A model generated the notes under the pieces. That model had not been told where the DNA came from. It ran no database searches and was given only the letters and a program-made list of their open reading frames with translations. Positions 25,368 to 33,992 of a stretch of 64,000 bases of DNA are shown here, piece after piece. Positions within the stretch are counted from its first letter, which is position 1, and each line of letters begins with the position of its first letter. This DNA is from Pseudomonas bananamidigenes. GTDB taxonomy: Bacteria; Pseudomonadota; Gammaproteobacteria; Pseudomonadales; Pseudomonadaceae. Where the stretch lies: NCBI RefSeq assembly GCF_001679645.1, contig NZ_LRUN01000001.1, positions 1 through 64,000 on the forward strand. Direction: 5' to 3'. Position numbers and translations under genes: made by a program.

Positions 25368-26777
25368 CAGCGCAGCGATCGCAGCGCTCAATGCACGGCC
25401 GAAAATCTCGGCAACGCGGTCGACTTCAGCGGCGGTGATGACCAGCGGTGGCAGGAAGCGCACCACCGCGCCATGACGTCCGCCCAACTCCAGGATCAGG
25501 CCTCGCTTGAGGCACTCGCGCTGCACCAGCGGCGCCAGTCGTGCAAAGGCTGGCGGATGACCAAGGGCATCCGGCGTGCCGTCCGGGTCGACCAGCTCGA
25601 CGCCGAGCATCAGGCCACGGCCGCGAATGTCGCCCAGTTGCGGGAAGTCACGCTGCAGGCTGTGCAGGTGCTCGCTCAGGCGTTCACCCATGGCGGCGGC
25701 GTGCTCGCAGACCTTGTGCTCGACCAGGTAACGCATCACAGCGGAACCGGCGGCCATCGCCATCTGGTTGCCACGGAAGGTGCCGGCATGGGCGCCCGGC
25801 TGCCAGGTGTCGAGCCAGTCACGATAGACCACCACCGCCAGCGGCAGGCTGCCGCCGATGGCTTTGGACAGCACCACCACATCCGGGGTGATGCCGGCGT
25901 GTTCGAAGGCGAACATCTTGCCGGTGCGGGCGAAACCGCTCTGGATCTCGTCGACGATCAGTGCGACACCGGCCTTCTCGGTGATGCGACGCAGCCCGCG
26001 CAGCCACTCGATGTCCGCCGGGATCACCCCGCCCTCACCCTGCACCGCCTCGACGATCACTGCTGCCGGCAATTGCACACCGGCCTCCGGGTCGTTGAGC
26101 AGGTTTTCCAGGTAACTCAGGTTGGCCTTCACGCCCGCCGCGCCACCAAGACCGAACGGGCAACGGTAGTCATAGGGGAACGGCATGAACTGCACGCCGT
26201 TACTGAGCAGTGCGCCCAAGGGTTTCTTCGGCCCCAGGCTGCCCATCAGGCTCAACGCGCCCTGGCTCATGCCGTGGTAACCGCCGGAGAACGCCAGCAC
26301 GGTGCTGCGGCCGGTGGCGGTACGCACCAGTTTCAGCGCAGCTTCCACCGCGTCGGTGCCGGTCGGCCCGCAGAACTGGATCTTCGCCTGGGAAGCCAGC
26401 TCAGGCGGCAACAGACTGAACAGGTCCTGAACGAACTGATCCTTCACCGGCGTGGTCAGGTCGAGGGTGTGCAGTGGCAGTTCGTCGGTCAGCACTTGCT
26501 GGATGGCCTCGATCACCACCGGATGGTTATGCCCCAACGCCAGGGTACCGGCACCGGCCAGGCAATCGATGAACGTGCGGCCTTCAACATCTTCGACGTA
26601 CAGGCCCTTGGCACGCTTGAGCGCCAGCGGAATGCGTCGTGGATAGCTGCGGGCGTTGGATTCCTGCCGGCTCTGGCGGGCCAGCAGCGGCGTTTCGTTG
26701 AACTCGTACAGCGTTTGCGCCGACGCGGAGGCGATCCGGGCCGACGACTCTTCGATAAGGCTGGTGGCGACTGACAT
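25365..26777 (-). CDS. pvdH: L-2,4-diaminobutyrate:2-oxoglutarate aminotransferase
   Basis: PLP enzyme of 470 residues, class III aminotransferase fold. It makes L-2,4-diaminobutyrate from aspartate semialdehyde and glutamate; PvdL places this residue in the pyoverdine chromophore precursor. Motifs are FIDCLAGAGTLALGHNHP near residue 70, GPTGTDAVEAALK (PLP phosphate) near 125, VDEIQSGFARTGKMFAFEHAG near 275, and the Schiff-base Lys in VVLSKAIGGSLPLAVV near 304. The start at 26777 (MSVATS) fits the family; the longer frame includes the PvdS promoter. It is transcribed from a PvdS box at 26879-26902. Confidence 0.92.
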   Translation of the reverse strand: MSVATSLIEESSARIASASAQTLYEFNETPLLARQSRQESNARSYPRRIPLALKRAKGLYVEDVEGRTFIDCLAGAGTLALGHNHPVVIEAIQQVLTDELPLHTLDLTTPVKDQFVQDLFSLLPPELASQAKIQFCGPTGTDAVEAALKLVRTATGRSTVLAFSGGYHGMSQGALSLMGSLGPKKPLGALLSNGVQFMPFPYDYRCPFGLGGAAGVKANLSYLENLLNDPEAGVQLPAAVIVEAVQGEGGVIPADIEWLRGLRRITEKAGVALIVDEIQSGFARTGKMFAFEHAGITPDVVVLSKAIGGSLPLAVVVYRDWLDTWQPGAHAGTFRGNQMAMAAGSAVMRYLVEHKVCEHAAAMGERLSEHLHSLQRDFPQLGDIRGRGLMLGVELVDPDGTPDALGHPPAFARLAPLVQRECLKRGLILELGGRHGAVVRFLPPLVITAAEVDRVAEIFGRALSAAIAAL

Positions 26778-26878
26778 CTCTCGACCCCTCAATTCGCTAT
26801 GGATAGTGACCAAAACTGCACACCACACAGGTGCGCGTTCCGGTCCCGGGGCGCACATGCAGGTTTCCTGTTCTGGAA

Positions 26879-26902
26879 ACGCACCAGCGGGTCGAGGATT
26901 TA
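26879..26902 (-). promoter_or_regulatory. PvdS-dependent promoter of pvdH
   Basis: On the minus strand TAAAT (26898-26902) and CGT (26879-26881) are separated by exactly 16 bp. It is about 100 bp before the pvdH start and just downstream of the GNAT gene stop. Confidence 0.8.
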
Positions 26903-26919
26903 CACCCTTGATCGAGTTC

Positions 26920-27405
26920 TCAAGCCGATAACCGCAGTGGTTTGTGCATCGGCAGGCTGCGCATGCCGTGGCGGATGAGCGGTGGTGCCGATTCGCGATA
27001 GCCCAGATGCCGATAAAAGGCCTCACCGGTGCGGGTGCTCCTGAGCATCGAGCAGTCTCGGCCCCGGGTCCGCAGCCAGCCTTCGAGATCCGCCATCAAT
27101 GCACGGCCGGCGCCGCGACGAAACCACTCCGGCTGTACATGGCACAACATGACATCGCCATCGAGCGTGGCCATTCCGACGCCGACCGGTTTGTCCTGCA
27201 ACAGTGCAATGTTCAGATAATGCTGCGGATCGGCGAGCCATGCGCTGATGCGGTCCGGCGATTGCCGACGGATCCAGCTGTCAACGAGGTGTGGATCGTT
27301 ACGGTGATCGAGCGCGCAACCGACGCGGATCGAACGCTCGACGATGCGGCTGATGATGCCGGTATCGGCCGCAGTGGCCGGGCAAATGTAGATGGATGCA
27401 TCCAT
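26920..27405 (-). CDS. GNAT family N-acetyltransferase
   Basis: Protein of 161 residues with the GNAT fold. The acetyl-CoA loop is in VQPEWFRRGAGRALMADLEGWL (about residues 91-112), with the RRGAGRAL consensus; the final SMLRSTRTGEAFYRHLGYRES is the usual last motif. The substrate is unknown. It lies between the sensor kinase and pvdH on the same strand. It is not preceded by a visible PvdS box, so it need not belong to pyoverdine synthesis, although it could be read from the kinase operon. Confidence 0.82.
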   Translation of the reverse strand: MDASIYICPATAADTGIISRIVERSIRVGCALDHRNDPHLVDSWIRRQSPDRISAWLADPQHYLNIALLQDKPVGVGMATLDGDVMLCHVQPEWFRRGAGRALMADLEGWLRTRGRDCSMLRSTRTGEAFYRHLGYRESAPPLIRHGMRSLPMHKPLRLSA

Positions 27406-27505
27406 GGCGCAGCTACCTCAATCCATTGAGTCAAAGGCTGGGGCGACAATAGCGGCGCGACCGGCGAATGACCAATGGAGAGAGGTTACATTTGATGTGC
27501 CGGGT

Positions 27506-28831
27506 TCAAGCCGGTTGCAGCGGCATGGTCAGCTCGACCCGCAAGCCATCCGGACGGCTGTCGAAGTGCAGCGTGCAGGCGCAGCGCTGGACAATCGCCT
27601 GCACAATCGCCAGCCCCAGCCCGCAACCGGTGCTCTGGCCGTTGCGCCAGAAGCGTTGGGTCAGGTGTTGCAGATCGTCCGGTGCAATGCCCGGCCCGTG
27701 ATCGCGAACGACGAAACGCACACGGTTGCCGATGGTTTCCAGGCTCAGTTCCACGGCGCCTTCCGACGGGGTATGACGCAGCGCGTTATCCAGCAGGTTG
27801 CGCAGTGCGGCGATGGACAACACCGAGGGCATTTGCAGTGGCGCGCTGGACAGGTGCTCGGGCAGATGCAGCCTGATCCGCTGCCGCTCGCCGCTGGCAG
27901 AGTCCTGAATCGCCAGTCTTGCCACTTGTTCGGCGCTGCACTGCACGCCGTCATCGAACGACAGACTGCCCTCGACCCGGGCCAGCAACAGCAATTGCTC
28001 CAGAGTCCGATGCAGGCGGTCGGCCCCCTCCTCGGCCCGTGCCAGAGACTGATCGCGGGCACTGCCGTCGGTCATCCGCGCCACTTGCAGGTGGGTCTTG
28101 ATCGCCGTCAGCGGGCTGCGCAGTTCATGAGCCGCATCCCCGGTCAGGCGTCGCTCGCGCTCGATGGTCTTGCCGATGCGCTGGAACAGCTGGTTCTGGG
28201 TCTCGAGCAGCGGTTTCAGTTCGCTGGGAAAAGACTGCAACTGCAATGGCTCAAGCGAGTCGGCATTACGCCTCATCAGCGCCTCGCGCAGGCGATTGAG
28301 CGGTGCCAGCCCCTGACCGATCCCCAGCCACAGCAGGCACAGGCAGCCGAGCAGCGCCACACCTACCGGCACCGATGCCGCCAGCAGGATCGACATGTTC
28401 AAGGCTTCACGCTCGATCACCCGGTCGGCGGTGGTGATGCGCACATCACCCCTGGCCAGAGTGAAAGTGCGCCACGGTGCGCCGTCGATCATCTGGTCGT
28501 GGAAGCCCATTTTCTGTGCCTCCAGTGCCTGTTCCGGGTTGTTGTGACTACGGGCGAGGATCTCGCCGCGCAACGAACTGACCTGACAGGCCATGCCGCC
28601 GGGAATGTTCAGTTGTTCGGCACTGAAATGCGTTCCGTCACCCTTGCTCGGGATGGCCGGCAATTGCTCCAGCAGCCCGGCGACCATCCGCGCCGACGCC
28701 ACCAGTCGCTGATCGAGGGAAAACATCATCTGGTTGCGCAGGTCGCTGAGCATCCAGGCGGCCGCCAGGGCCCAGATCAGCGCGAACGCGGCGCCGAGGG
28801 TCAGGCTCAGGCGCAGGCGCAGACTCATCAC
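27506..28831 (-). CDS. two-component sensor histidine kinase
   Basis: Membrane sensor kinase of 441 residues. Membrane segments lie at about 8-28 and 146-170, with a periplasmic domain of about 115 residues between. A linker leads to the H-box GDAAHELRSPLTAIKTHLQV (His near 235). The N-box LRNLLDNALRHTPSEGAV and G-boxes DHGPGIAP and GCGLGLAIV follow. The four-base overlap with the response regulator upstream indicates coupled translation. The orthologous pair in P. aeruginosa (PA2479/PA2480) also adjoins the dsbD/dsbE/dsbG group, so control of the divergent thiol-redox operon is likely; the signal is unknown. Confidence 0.87.
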   Translation of the reverse strand: MMSLRLRLSLTLGAAFALIWALAAAWMLSDLRNQMMFSLDQRLVASARMVAGLLEQLPAIPSKGDGTHFSAEQLNIPGGMACQVSSLRGEILARSHNNPEQALEAQKMGFHDQMIDGAPWRTFTLARGDVRITTADRVIEREALNMSILLAASVPVGVALLGCLCLLWLGIGQGLAPLNRLREALMRRNADSLEPLQLQSFPSELKPLLETQNQLFQRIGKTIERERRLTGDAAHELRSPLTAIKTHLQVARMTDGSARDQSLARAEEGADRLHRTLEQLLLLARVEGSLSFDDGVQCSAEQVARLAIQDSASGERQRIRLHLPEHLSSAPLQMPSVLSIAALRNLLDNALRHTPSEGAVELSLETIGNRVRFVVRDHGPGIAPDDLQHLTQRFWRNGQSTGCGLGLAIVQAIVQRCACTLHFDSRPDGLRVELTMPLQPA

Positions 28832-29508
28832 TTGTCAGGTTCTCCACCATCCGCCGGCCCCAGGCGATAGCCCAGACCACGCACGGTTTCGACGATGCCT
28901 TTCCCGAGCTTGCTGCGCAGGTGATGGATATGCACGTTGAGGGCGTTGCTCTCCAGCTCATCGCTGAAGCCGTAGACGCTGTCCTTCAATTGCTCGGTGG
29001 ACAACACCCGGCCACGGTTGTGCAGCAAGGCTTGCAGCAGGGACTGCTCGCGGCGGGACAGGTCAATCGAACGGCCCGCGAGGGTCGTTTCGCGGCTGCT
29101 CGGGTCGTAGGTCAGCGCACCATGCTCGATCAGGTTGACGCTACGCCCGGCCACCCGACGCAGCAAGGTTTGCAGACGGGCGAACAGTTCACGCAGGTCG
29201 AACGGCTTGAGCAGGTAATCGTCGGCGCCGGACTGCAGGCCGTCGACCCGGTCCGTGACCGAATCCCGCGCAGTCAGGATCAGCACAGGGATTTCCAGGC
29301 CCTGCTGACGCAATTGCTGCAACAGTTTGAGGCCGTCTTCGTCCGGCAGGCCAAGATCGAGCACCATTACATCGAACTCGGCGACCTTGAGGATCGCCCG
29401 CGCCTTGGAGGCCGTATTGACGTGCTCGACCGTCAGGCCCTGGGCCGTCAGCCCGGCGACTATGCCGCTGGCAATCAACTCATCGTCTTCGCATACCAGT
29501 ACGTGCAT
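28828..29508 (-). CDS. OmpR-family response regulator
   Basis: Response regulator of 226 residues. The receiver has the acidic pocket CEDDE, phosphoacceptor Asp in FDVMVLDLGLPDEDG (about residue 51) and Lys in DDYLLKPFDLREL. The C-terminal winged helix (about residues 125-220) has LSRREQSLLQALLHNRG and NVHIHHLRSKLG. The start at 29508 is set by the family N-terminus MHVLVCEDDE and a GGAG site. It is the first gene of the pair with the sensor kinase and is divergent from the hemopexin-like gene and the dsb operon, which it may control. Confidence 0.88.
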   Translation of the reverse strand: MHVLVCEDDELIASGIVAGLTAQGLTVEHVNTASKARAILKVAEFDVMVLDLGLPDEDGLKLLQQLRQQGLEIPVLILTARDSVTDRVDGLQSGADDYLLKPFDLRELFARLQTLLRRVAGRSVNLIEHGALTYDPSSRETTLAGRSIDLSRREQSLLQALLHNRGRVLSTEQLKDSVYGFSDELESNALNVHIHHLRSKLGKGIVETVRGLGYRLGPADGGEPDK

Positions 29509-29810
29509 GGGAGCTCCGTGAGAAAAAAGGCGATTCAAGCAACAGAGGATTAAGCGGCAATTATGGACACTGCCCGTGCCGAGGAAAAGCACGATCCCGA
29601 ATCAAACGTCCACACACAATATTCTTTCAACATTGACCGCCGCATCGACAACTGAAAAACCAACAAAACAAGTTGAAACTTCCCCACCGATACAAACAGC
29701 AAACAACAAGATAATGCGCGGATGTTATTTATCGCTATAACCTTTCAGCGCAACACAAACAAAGGCAATCCGCCTCATGACCAAACAATGTTTATTAAAA
29801 GGAACATTCA
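29509..29810. other. AT-rich intergenic region
   Basis: This 302-bp gap between the response regulator and the hemopexin-like gene is markedly richer in A and T than the neighbouring genes (for example AACAAAACAAGTTGAAACTT near 29664). It must contain the divergent promoters. No operator or RNA gene is clear. The composition suggests an insertion that brought in the hemopexin-like gene. Confidence 0.6.
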
Positions 29811-30482
29811 ATGTCCAAACTCAAGAACTTCGTCGCTATCGACTGGCGCTCCGGGCCGGACCGTATTTACTTCTTTCTCAAAAATAACGACATCTATTCC
29901 CGCTATGACAATGGCGATGAAAAAATATCTGATGATTATCCCCTGCCGATCAAGGGCAACTGGAAGGAATTCGACGCCCACGCCAGGCACCTGCGCTTCG
30001 GGTTCACCCAGACACAGGCGGGCGACAAGGATATTGCCTGGCTGTTCTTCTACAATGGCGATCGTCCATGGGTGTGTGCCTATGACCAGGACAAGGATAA
30101 CGTCGATGCGTTTTACAATCTTTCCAACTCGCTCTGGACGCCGATCCTGCCTTACTTTGAAAGAATCATCGCCGGCACCTGGCTGGAAGCGCTCGGACAC
30201 AAGTCCCTGTTTCGCTTTTTGTTGAATGATGGAACTTACCTGACATTCGACACTATCAAGCAACAAGTAAGGCACGACCCCACAGCGGTATTGTCCGGAC
30301 TTGCACCTTATAAACATCGACTCATAACTGCCGCTCAAGTTGATCCAACTTTCAGCGACAACCTCTGGTACATCTTTCTGACCGATGACCAGTTCGTGAT
30401 TTACAACATGCAAAAAGGCCGGGTCGAGGGAGGCGTGCACAATGTCAGCGGCAGATTCGCCGGGTTGACCCGGGGCCTCTGA
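29811..30482 (+). CDS. hemopexin-like beta-propeller protein of unknown role
   Basis: Cytosolic-looking protein of 223 residues without a signal peptide. Four segments share an aromatic strand pattern followed by a turn: IYFFLKNNDIYSRYDNGDEK (about residue 19), WLFFYNGDRPWVCAYDQDK (about 75), LFRFLLNDGTYLTFD (about 133) and LWYIFLTDDQFVIYNMQKG (about 183). The first, with YFF, a tyrosine-arginine pair and DYPLPIKGNW after it, closely follows the hemopexin repeat. Four repeats make one propeller. Hemopexin-like proteins bind varied ligands; none can be assigned. A strong AAAGGAA site precedes ATG. The AT-rich flank and isolation suggest acquisition. Confidence 0.65.
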   Translation: MSKLKNFVAIDWRSGPDRIYFFLKNNDIYSRYDNGDEKISDDYPLPIKGNWKEFDAHARHLRFGFTQTQAGDKDIAWLFFYNGDRPWVCAYDQDKDNVDAFYNLSNSLWTPILPYFERIIAGTWLEALGHKSLFRFLLNDGTYLTFDTIKQQVRHDPTAVLSGLAPYKHRLITAAQVDPTFSDNLWYIFLTDDQFVIYNMQKGRVEGGVHNVSGRFAGLTRGL

Positions 30483-30606
30483 CTCCCCAAACCGTCTGCA
30501 ATGCTGTAGCGTCGCGCAGGTTCGACGCATGGAGACGCCCGGTTAATCATCGGTTAATCGCTGCCGCCCATTGTGTTCACCACTTGCACAGGGACAAGGC
30601 TCCACC

Positions 30607-32340
30607 ATGCGTCATATTTTTCTACTGTTTGCACTGTTGATTTCGGGTCTGGCCCAGGCAGGGAACGATCCTTTTGCGACAAAACCGGAGTTCCTCCCGG
30701 TCGACAAGGCCTTCGTGCTGACGTCGGAACGACTGGACTCCGGTGAAACCCAACTGTTCTGGCAGATCACAGACGGCTACTACCTGTATCAGAAACGCCT
30801 GAAATTCGATGGACTGGCGGCGCAAAACGTTCCGGCGCTGCCTGAAGGCGAATCCCACAGCGACGAATACTTCGGCGAGCAACCGGTTTACCGCCAGGGC
30901 CTCGAGCTGAAAATCCCGGCGGCGGCCAAAGGCCAGATCAAAGTCAGTTATCAAGGCTGCGCCGACGCGGGCCTGTGCTATCCACCACAGACCCGCGTGA
31001 TCGATCTCGGTGGCCAAGCGGCCGCTGCGGCGACGGAGCAGGCGCAGGATCAAGCGCTGGCCAGCGGCCTGCAGCAGCATTCGCTGGGCTGGAGTCTGCT
31101 GGTGTTCTTCGGTCTCGGTCTGCTGCTGGCCTTTGCACCCTGTTCCTTGCCGATGCTGCCGATTCTGGCCGGCATGGTGGTTGGCAGTGGTGCGACGCCA
31201 CGTCGTGGTTTCGCACTGGCCAGCAGTTATGTGATTTGCATGGCGCTGGTGTATGCGGCGATGGGTGTCATCGCGGCCCTGTTGGGAGCGAACCTTCAGG
31301 CCTGGTTGCAGAATCCGTGGCTGCTCGGGGCGTTCGCGGCGGTGTTCGTGATTCTGGCACTGCCGATGTTCGGCTTCTTTGAACTGCAACTGCCGGTCGC
31401 CGTGCGTGATCGACTGGAGCACGCCTCACGCAGCCGCAGCGGCGGCAGTCTGGTCGGCGCGGGTGTACTGGGAGCCTTGTCCGGCCTGCTCGTCGGCCCA
31501 TGCATGACCGCACCGCTGGCCGGCGCCTTGCTCTACATCGCACAAAGCGGCAATGCGTTGCACGGTGGCCTGATTCTGTTTGCCCTCGGCATCGGCATCG
31601 GCGTCCCGCTGCTGGTACTGGTGACCGTCGGCAATCGCTTCCTGCCGAAACCCGGCGCTTGGATGAACCTGCTCAAAGGCGTGTTCGGTTTCCTGTTCCT
31701 CGCCACCGCAGTGCTGATGCTGCGCCCGGTGCTGGACCCGTCGTTGTGGCTCGCACTGTGCGGCGCGCTGCTGCTGATAGCGGCCTACAGCGCGTGGAAA
31801 CAGTCCGAAGGCTTTGGCCGGGTCGCCCAGTTGTTCGGTGCCGGCTCGCTGTTGCTGGGGCTATGGGGCAGTTTGCTGATGGTGGGTGCCGCGGGCGGCA
31901 GCGATGATCCGTTTCAACCGTTAAAGGTTTACAGCGCCGGACGCACCGGCACGGCTGCACCGAACGGTCATGAAGCGTTCATCACGATCAAGGATCCAGC
32001 GACCCTGCAACGCGAACTCGACACCGCCAGGGCTCAGGGCCAATGGGTGCTGCTCGATTACTACGCCGACTGGTGCACGTCGTGCAAAGTCATGGAGAAA
32101 AAGGTGTTTGGTCAGGCGCGGGTGATGCAGGCCCTGAACGATGTGCGCTTGCTGCGCCTGGACGTCACCGCCGACAACGCCGCCAGCCGTGAACTGCTCG
32201 CTCGCTACAAAGTGCCGGGGCCACCGAGTTTTGTATGGATCGGTACCGACGGTGAAGAACGCCGCAGCCAGCGCATCACCGGCGAGGTCGATGCCGATAC
32301 GTTCCTGCAACACTGGATCACCACCAGAGACGCCCGTTAA
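30607..32340 (+). CDS. dsbD: thiol:disulfide interchange protein DsbD
   Basis: Inner-membrane electron carrier of 577 residues that moves reducing power from cytosolic thioredoxin to periplasmic DsbG-like and TlpA-like proteins. All three domains are present. The N-terminal periplasmic domain has the pair in YQGCADAGLCYPP (about residues 117-125). The eight-helix membrane domain has FAPCSLPMLPIL and LVGPCMTAPLAG, each with a redox Cys. The C-terminal thioredoxin domain has ADWCTSCKVMEKKVF (about residue 488). A signal peptide ends in GLAQA. It is probably the second DsbD of the genome. Start 30607 follows ACAAGG; its stop overlaps the next ATG. Confidence 0.93.
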   Translation: MRHIFLLFALLISGLAQAGNDPFATKPEFLPVDKAFVLTSERLDSGETQLFWQITDGYYLYQKRLKFDGLAAQNVPALPEGESHSDEYFGEQPVYRQGLELKIPAAAKGQIKVSYQGCADAGLCYPPQTRVIDLGGQAAAAATEQAQDQALASGLQQHSLGWSLLVFFGLGLLLAFAPCSLPMLPILAGMVVGSGATPRRGFALASSYVICMALVYAAMGVIAALLGANLQAWLQNPWLLGAFAAVFVILALPMFGFFELQLPVAVRDRLEHASRSRSGGSLVGAGVLGALSGLLVGPCMTAPLAGALLYIAQSGNALHGGLILFALGIGIGVPLLVLVTVGNRFLPKPGAWMNLLKGVFGFLFLATAVLMLRPVLDPSLWLALCGALLLIAAYSAWKQSEGFGRVAQLFGAGSLLLGLWGSLLMVGAAGGSDDPFQPLKVYSAGRTGTAAPNGHEAFITIKDPATLQRELDTARAQGQWVLLDYYADWCTSCKVMEKKVFGQARVMQALNDVRLLRLDVTADNAASRELLARYKVPGPPSFVWIGTDGEERRSQRITGEVDADTFLQHWITTRDAR

Positions 32341-33215
32341 TGCTGACCTTCACCCTCGGTACCTTTGCCATTGCGCTTAATCACCTGCTGCTGATCAGCG
32401 CCCTGGCGCTGGCCACATTCGTCGGCTGGCGGGTGGCCAAGCGTGGTGGCGATAATCCCGAGTCAGCCCTGTTCAGCCTGTTCCTGCTGGGCATGCTCGC
32501 GGCGCGCATCGCCTTCGTCGCCCTGTACTGGGGGCACTATCGCAACGATCCGTGGCAGATCATCGATCTGCGCGACGGCGGCTTTCTCGCCTGGCCGGGG
32601 GTGATCGTGCTGTTGCTGGCCGCGCTGTATCGCGGCTGGCGCCGACCGGGTCTGCGCCGTCCGCTTGGGTTCGGCGTGGCCAGCGGCGTGGCCTTCTGGT
32701 TGCTGGCTACCTTGTCGCTGAGCATTTACGAGCAAGGTACGCGCCTGCCGGACATCACGTTGCGCAACGCCGCCGGGGAAACCGTGAAACTCGCCGACTA
32801 TCAGGGCGGGCCGCTGGTGATCAATCTGTGGGCCACCTGGTGCCCGCCCTGCCGCCGGGAAATGCCGGTGCTGGAAAACGCCCAGCAGCAACGCCCGGAC
32901 CTGACGTTCCTGTTCGTCAATCAGGCCGAGAGCATGCAAAGCGTCGCCACTTTTCTCGAAACCCAGGGCCTGAGCCTGAACAACGTGCTGTTCGACCGCA
33001 GCGGTCATCTGGGTCAGGCCGTGGGTTCCATGGCATTGCCGACTACGCTGTTCTATAGCCCGGACGGCCAGTTGCTGGCCAGTCACCTGGGCGAGTTGTC
33101 GAATGCCAGCCTGGCTCGCGCCCTGGAAAACTTCGACGTCCCCGATCCGAACACGAACGCCGTACCGGCCACCTCTGCAAGGAAACTGCCATGCCCCGCC
33201 TCCGCCACCTGCTGA
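32340..33215 (+). CDS. TlpA/DsbE-like thioredoxin with N-terminal membrane domain
   Basis: Protein of 291 residues. The first 140 or so form about four membrane segments, resembling a truncated Lgt/MauE-like domain. The C-terminal part is a periplasmic TlpA-type thioredoxin with WATWCPPCRREMP (CPPC near residues 166-169) and the cis-Pro loop ALPTTLFYSPDG. Such proteins reduce disulfides in the periplasm with electrons from DsbD. It starts at TAATG overlapping dsbD, and its last 25 bases overlap dsbG. The corresponding P. aeruginosa gene lies in the same dsbD-dsbG group. Confidence 0.87.
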   Translation: MLTFTLGTFAIALNHLLLISALALATFVGWRVAKRGGDNPESALFSLFLLGMLAARIAFVALYWGHYRNDPWQIIDLRDGGFLAWPGVIVLLLAALYRGWRRPGLRRPLGFGVASGVAFWLLATLSLSIYEQGTRLPDITLRNAAGETVKLADYQGGPLVINLWATWCPPCRREMPVLENAQQQRPDLTFLFVNQAESMQSVATFLETQGLSLNNVLFDRSGHLGQAVGSMALPTTLFYSPDGQLLASHLGELSNASLARALENFDVPDPNTNAVPATSARKLPCPASATC

Positions 33216-33961
33216 CGCTGTCTCTGGGCGCCGCCCTGTTGCACTTGCCGTCGGTGCAGGCTGCTGAAGAACTGCCTGACGCGATCAAGAAGATCGAAGC
33301 CAAGGGCGCAAAAATCGTCGGCCAGTTCGACGCGCCCGACGGCCTGCGCGGTTACGCTGCGCAATACCAGAACCGTGGCATGGCCCTGTACCTGACGCCG
33401 GACGGCAAGCATGTGCTGTTGGGCAACCTGTACGACGCCGACGGCAATGACCTGAGCAGCGCGCCGCTGCAAAAACTGGTGTACGCGCCGATGGCCAAGG
33501 AAGTCTGGGCCAGGTTCGAAGCGAGCAACTGGATTCAGGACGGCCAAAAGGATGCACCGCGCACGGTGTACCTGTTCAGCGACCCGAACTGCCAGTACTG
33601 CAACATGTTCTGGGAGCAGGCCCGCCCCTGGGTCAAGGCCGGAAAGGTGCAGTTGCGGCACATCATGGTCGGCATCATCCGCGAAGACAGTCCGGGCAAA
33701 TCGGCTGCGCTGCTGGCGGCCAAGGACCCGGCCAAGGCCCTGGACGATCACGAGAAGGCCGGCAAGACCAGCACGCTCAAGGCCCTGAAGGATATTCCGG
33801 CCACCGTGCAGACCAAACTTGCAGCGAACATGCAGTTGATGGAAGACCTGGAACTGCAGGCCACCCCGGCGATCTTCTACATGGATGACAAGGGTGAACT
33901 GCAACAACAGCAAGGCGCACCGACGCCGGACAAGCTGGTGAAGATTCTGGGGCCGAAATAA
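33191..33961 (+). CDS. dsbG: thiol:disulfide interchange protein DsbG
   Basis: Periplasmic protein of 256 residues with a signal peptide ending in PSVQA. It has the DsbC/DsbG plan: N-terminal dimerisation domain (EELPDAIKKIEAKGAKIVGQFDAP...), then a thioredoxin domain with SDPNCQYCNMFWEQARPW (CQYC near residues 131-134). The QATPAIFYMDDKG loop carries the cis-Pro. DsbG keeps single cysteines reduced or isomerises disulfides. It overlaps the TlpA-like gene by 25 bases and ends at a terminator. With DsbD and the TlpA-like protein it makes a complete periplasmic reducing pathway. Confidence 0.9.
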   Translation: MPRLRHLLTLSLGAALLHLPSVQAAEELPDAIKKIEAKGAKIVGQFDAPDGLRGYAAQYQNRGMALYLTPDGKHVLLGNLYDADGNDLSSAPLQKLVYAPMAKEVWARFEASNWIQDGQKDAPRTVYLFSDPNCQYCNMFWEQARPWVKAGKVQLRHIMVGIIREDSPGKSAALLAAKDPAKALDDHEKAGKTSTLKALKDIPATVQTKLAANMQLMEDLELQATPAIFYMDDKGELQQQQGAPTPDKLVKILGPK

Positions 33962-33963
33962 AC

Positions 33964-33991
33964 AACGCCCACGCGATGCGTGGGCGTTTTC
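33964..33991. terminator. bidirectional terminator after dsbG
   Basis: ACGCCCACGC (33965-33974) and GCGTGGGCGT (33978-33987) form a perfect stem with a three-base loop, followed by TTTT on the plus strand. The convergent hydrolase gene ends two bases away. Confidence 0.85.
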
Positions 33992-33992
33992 G

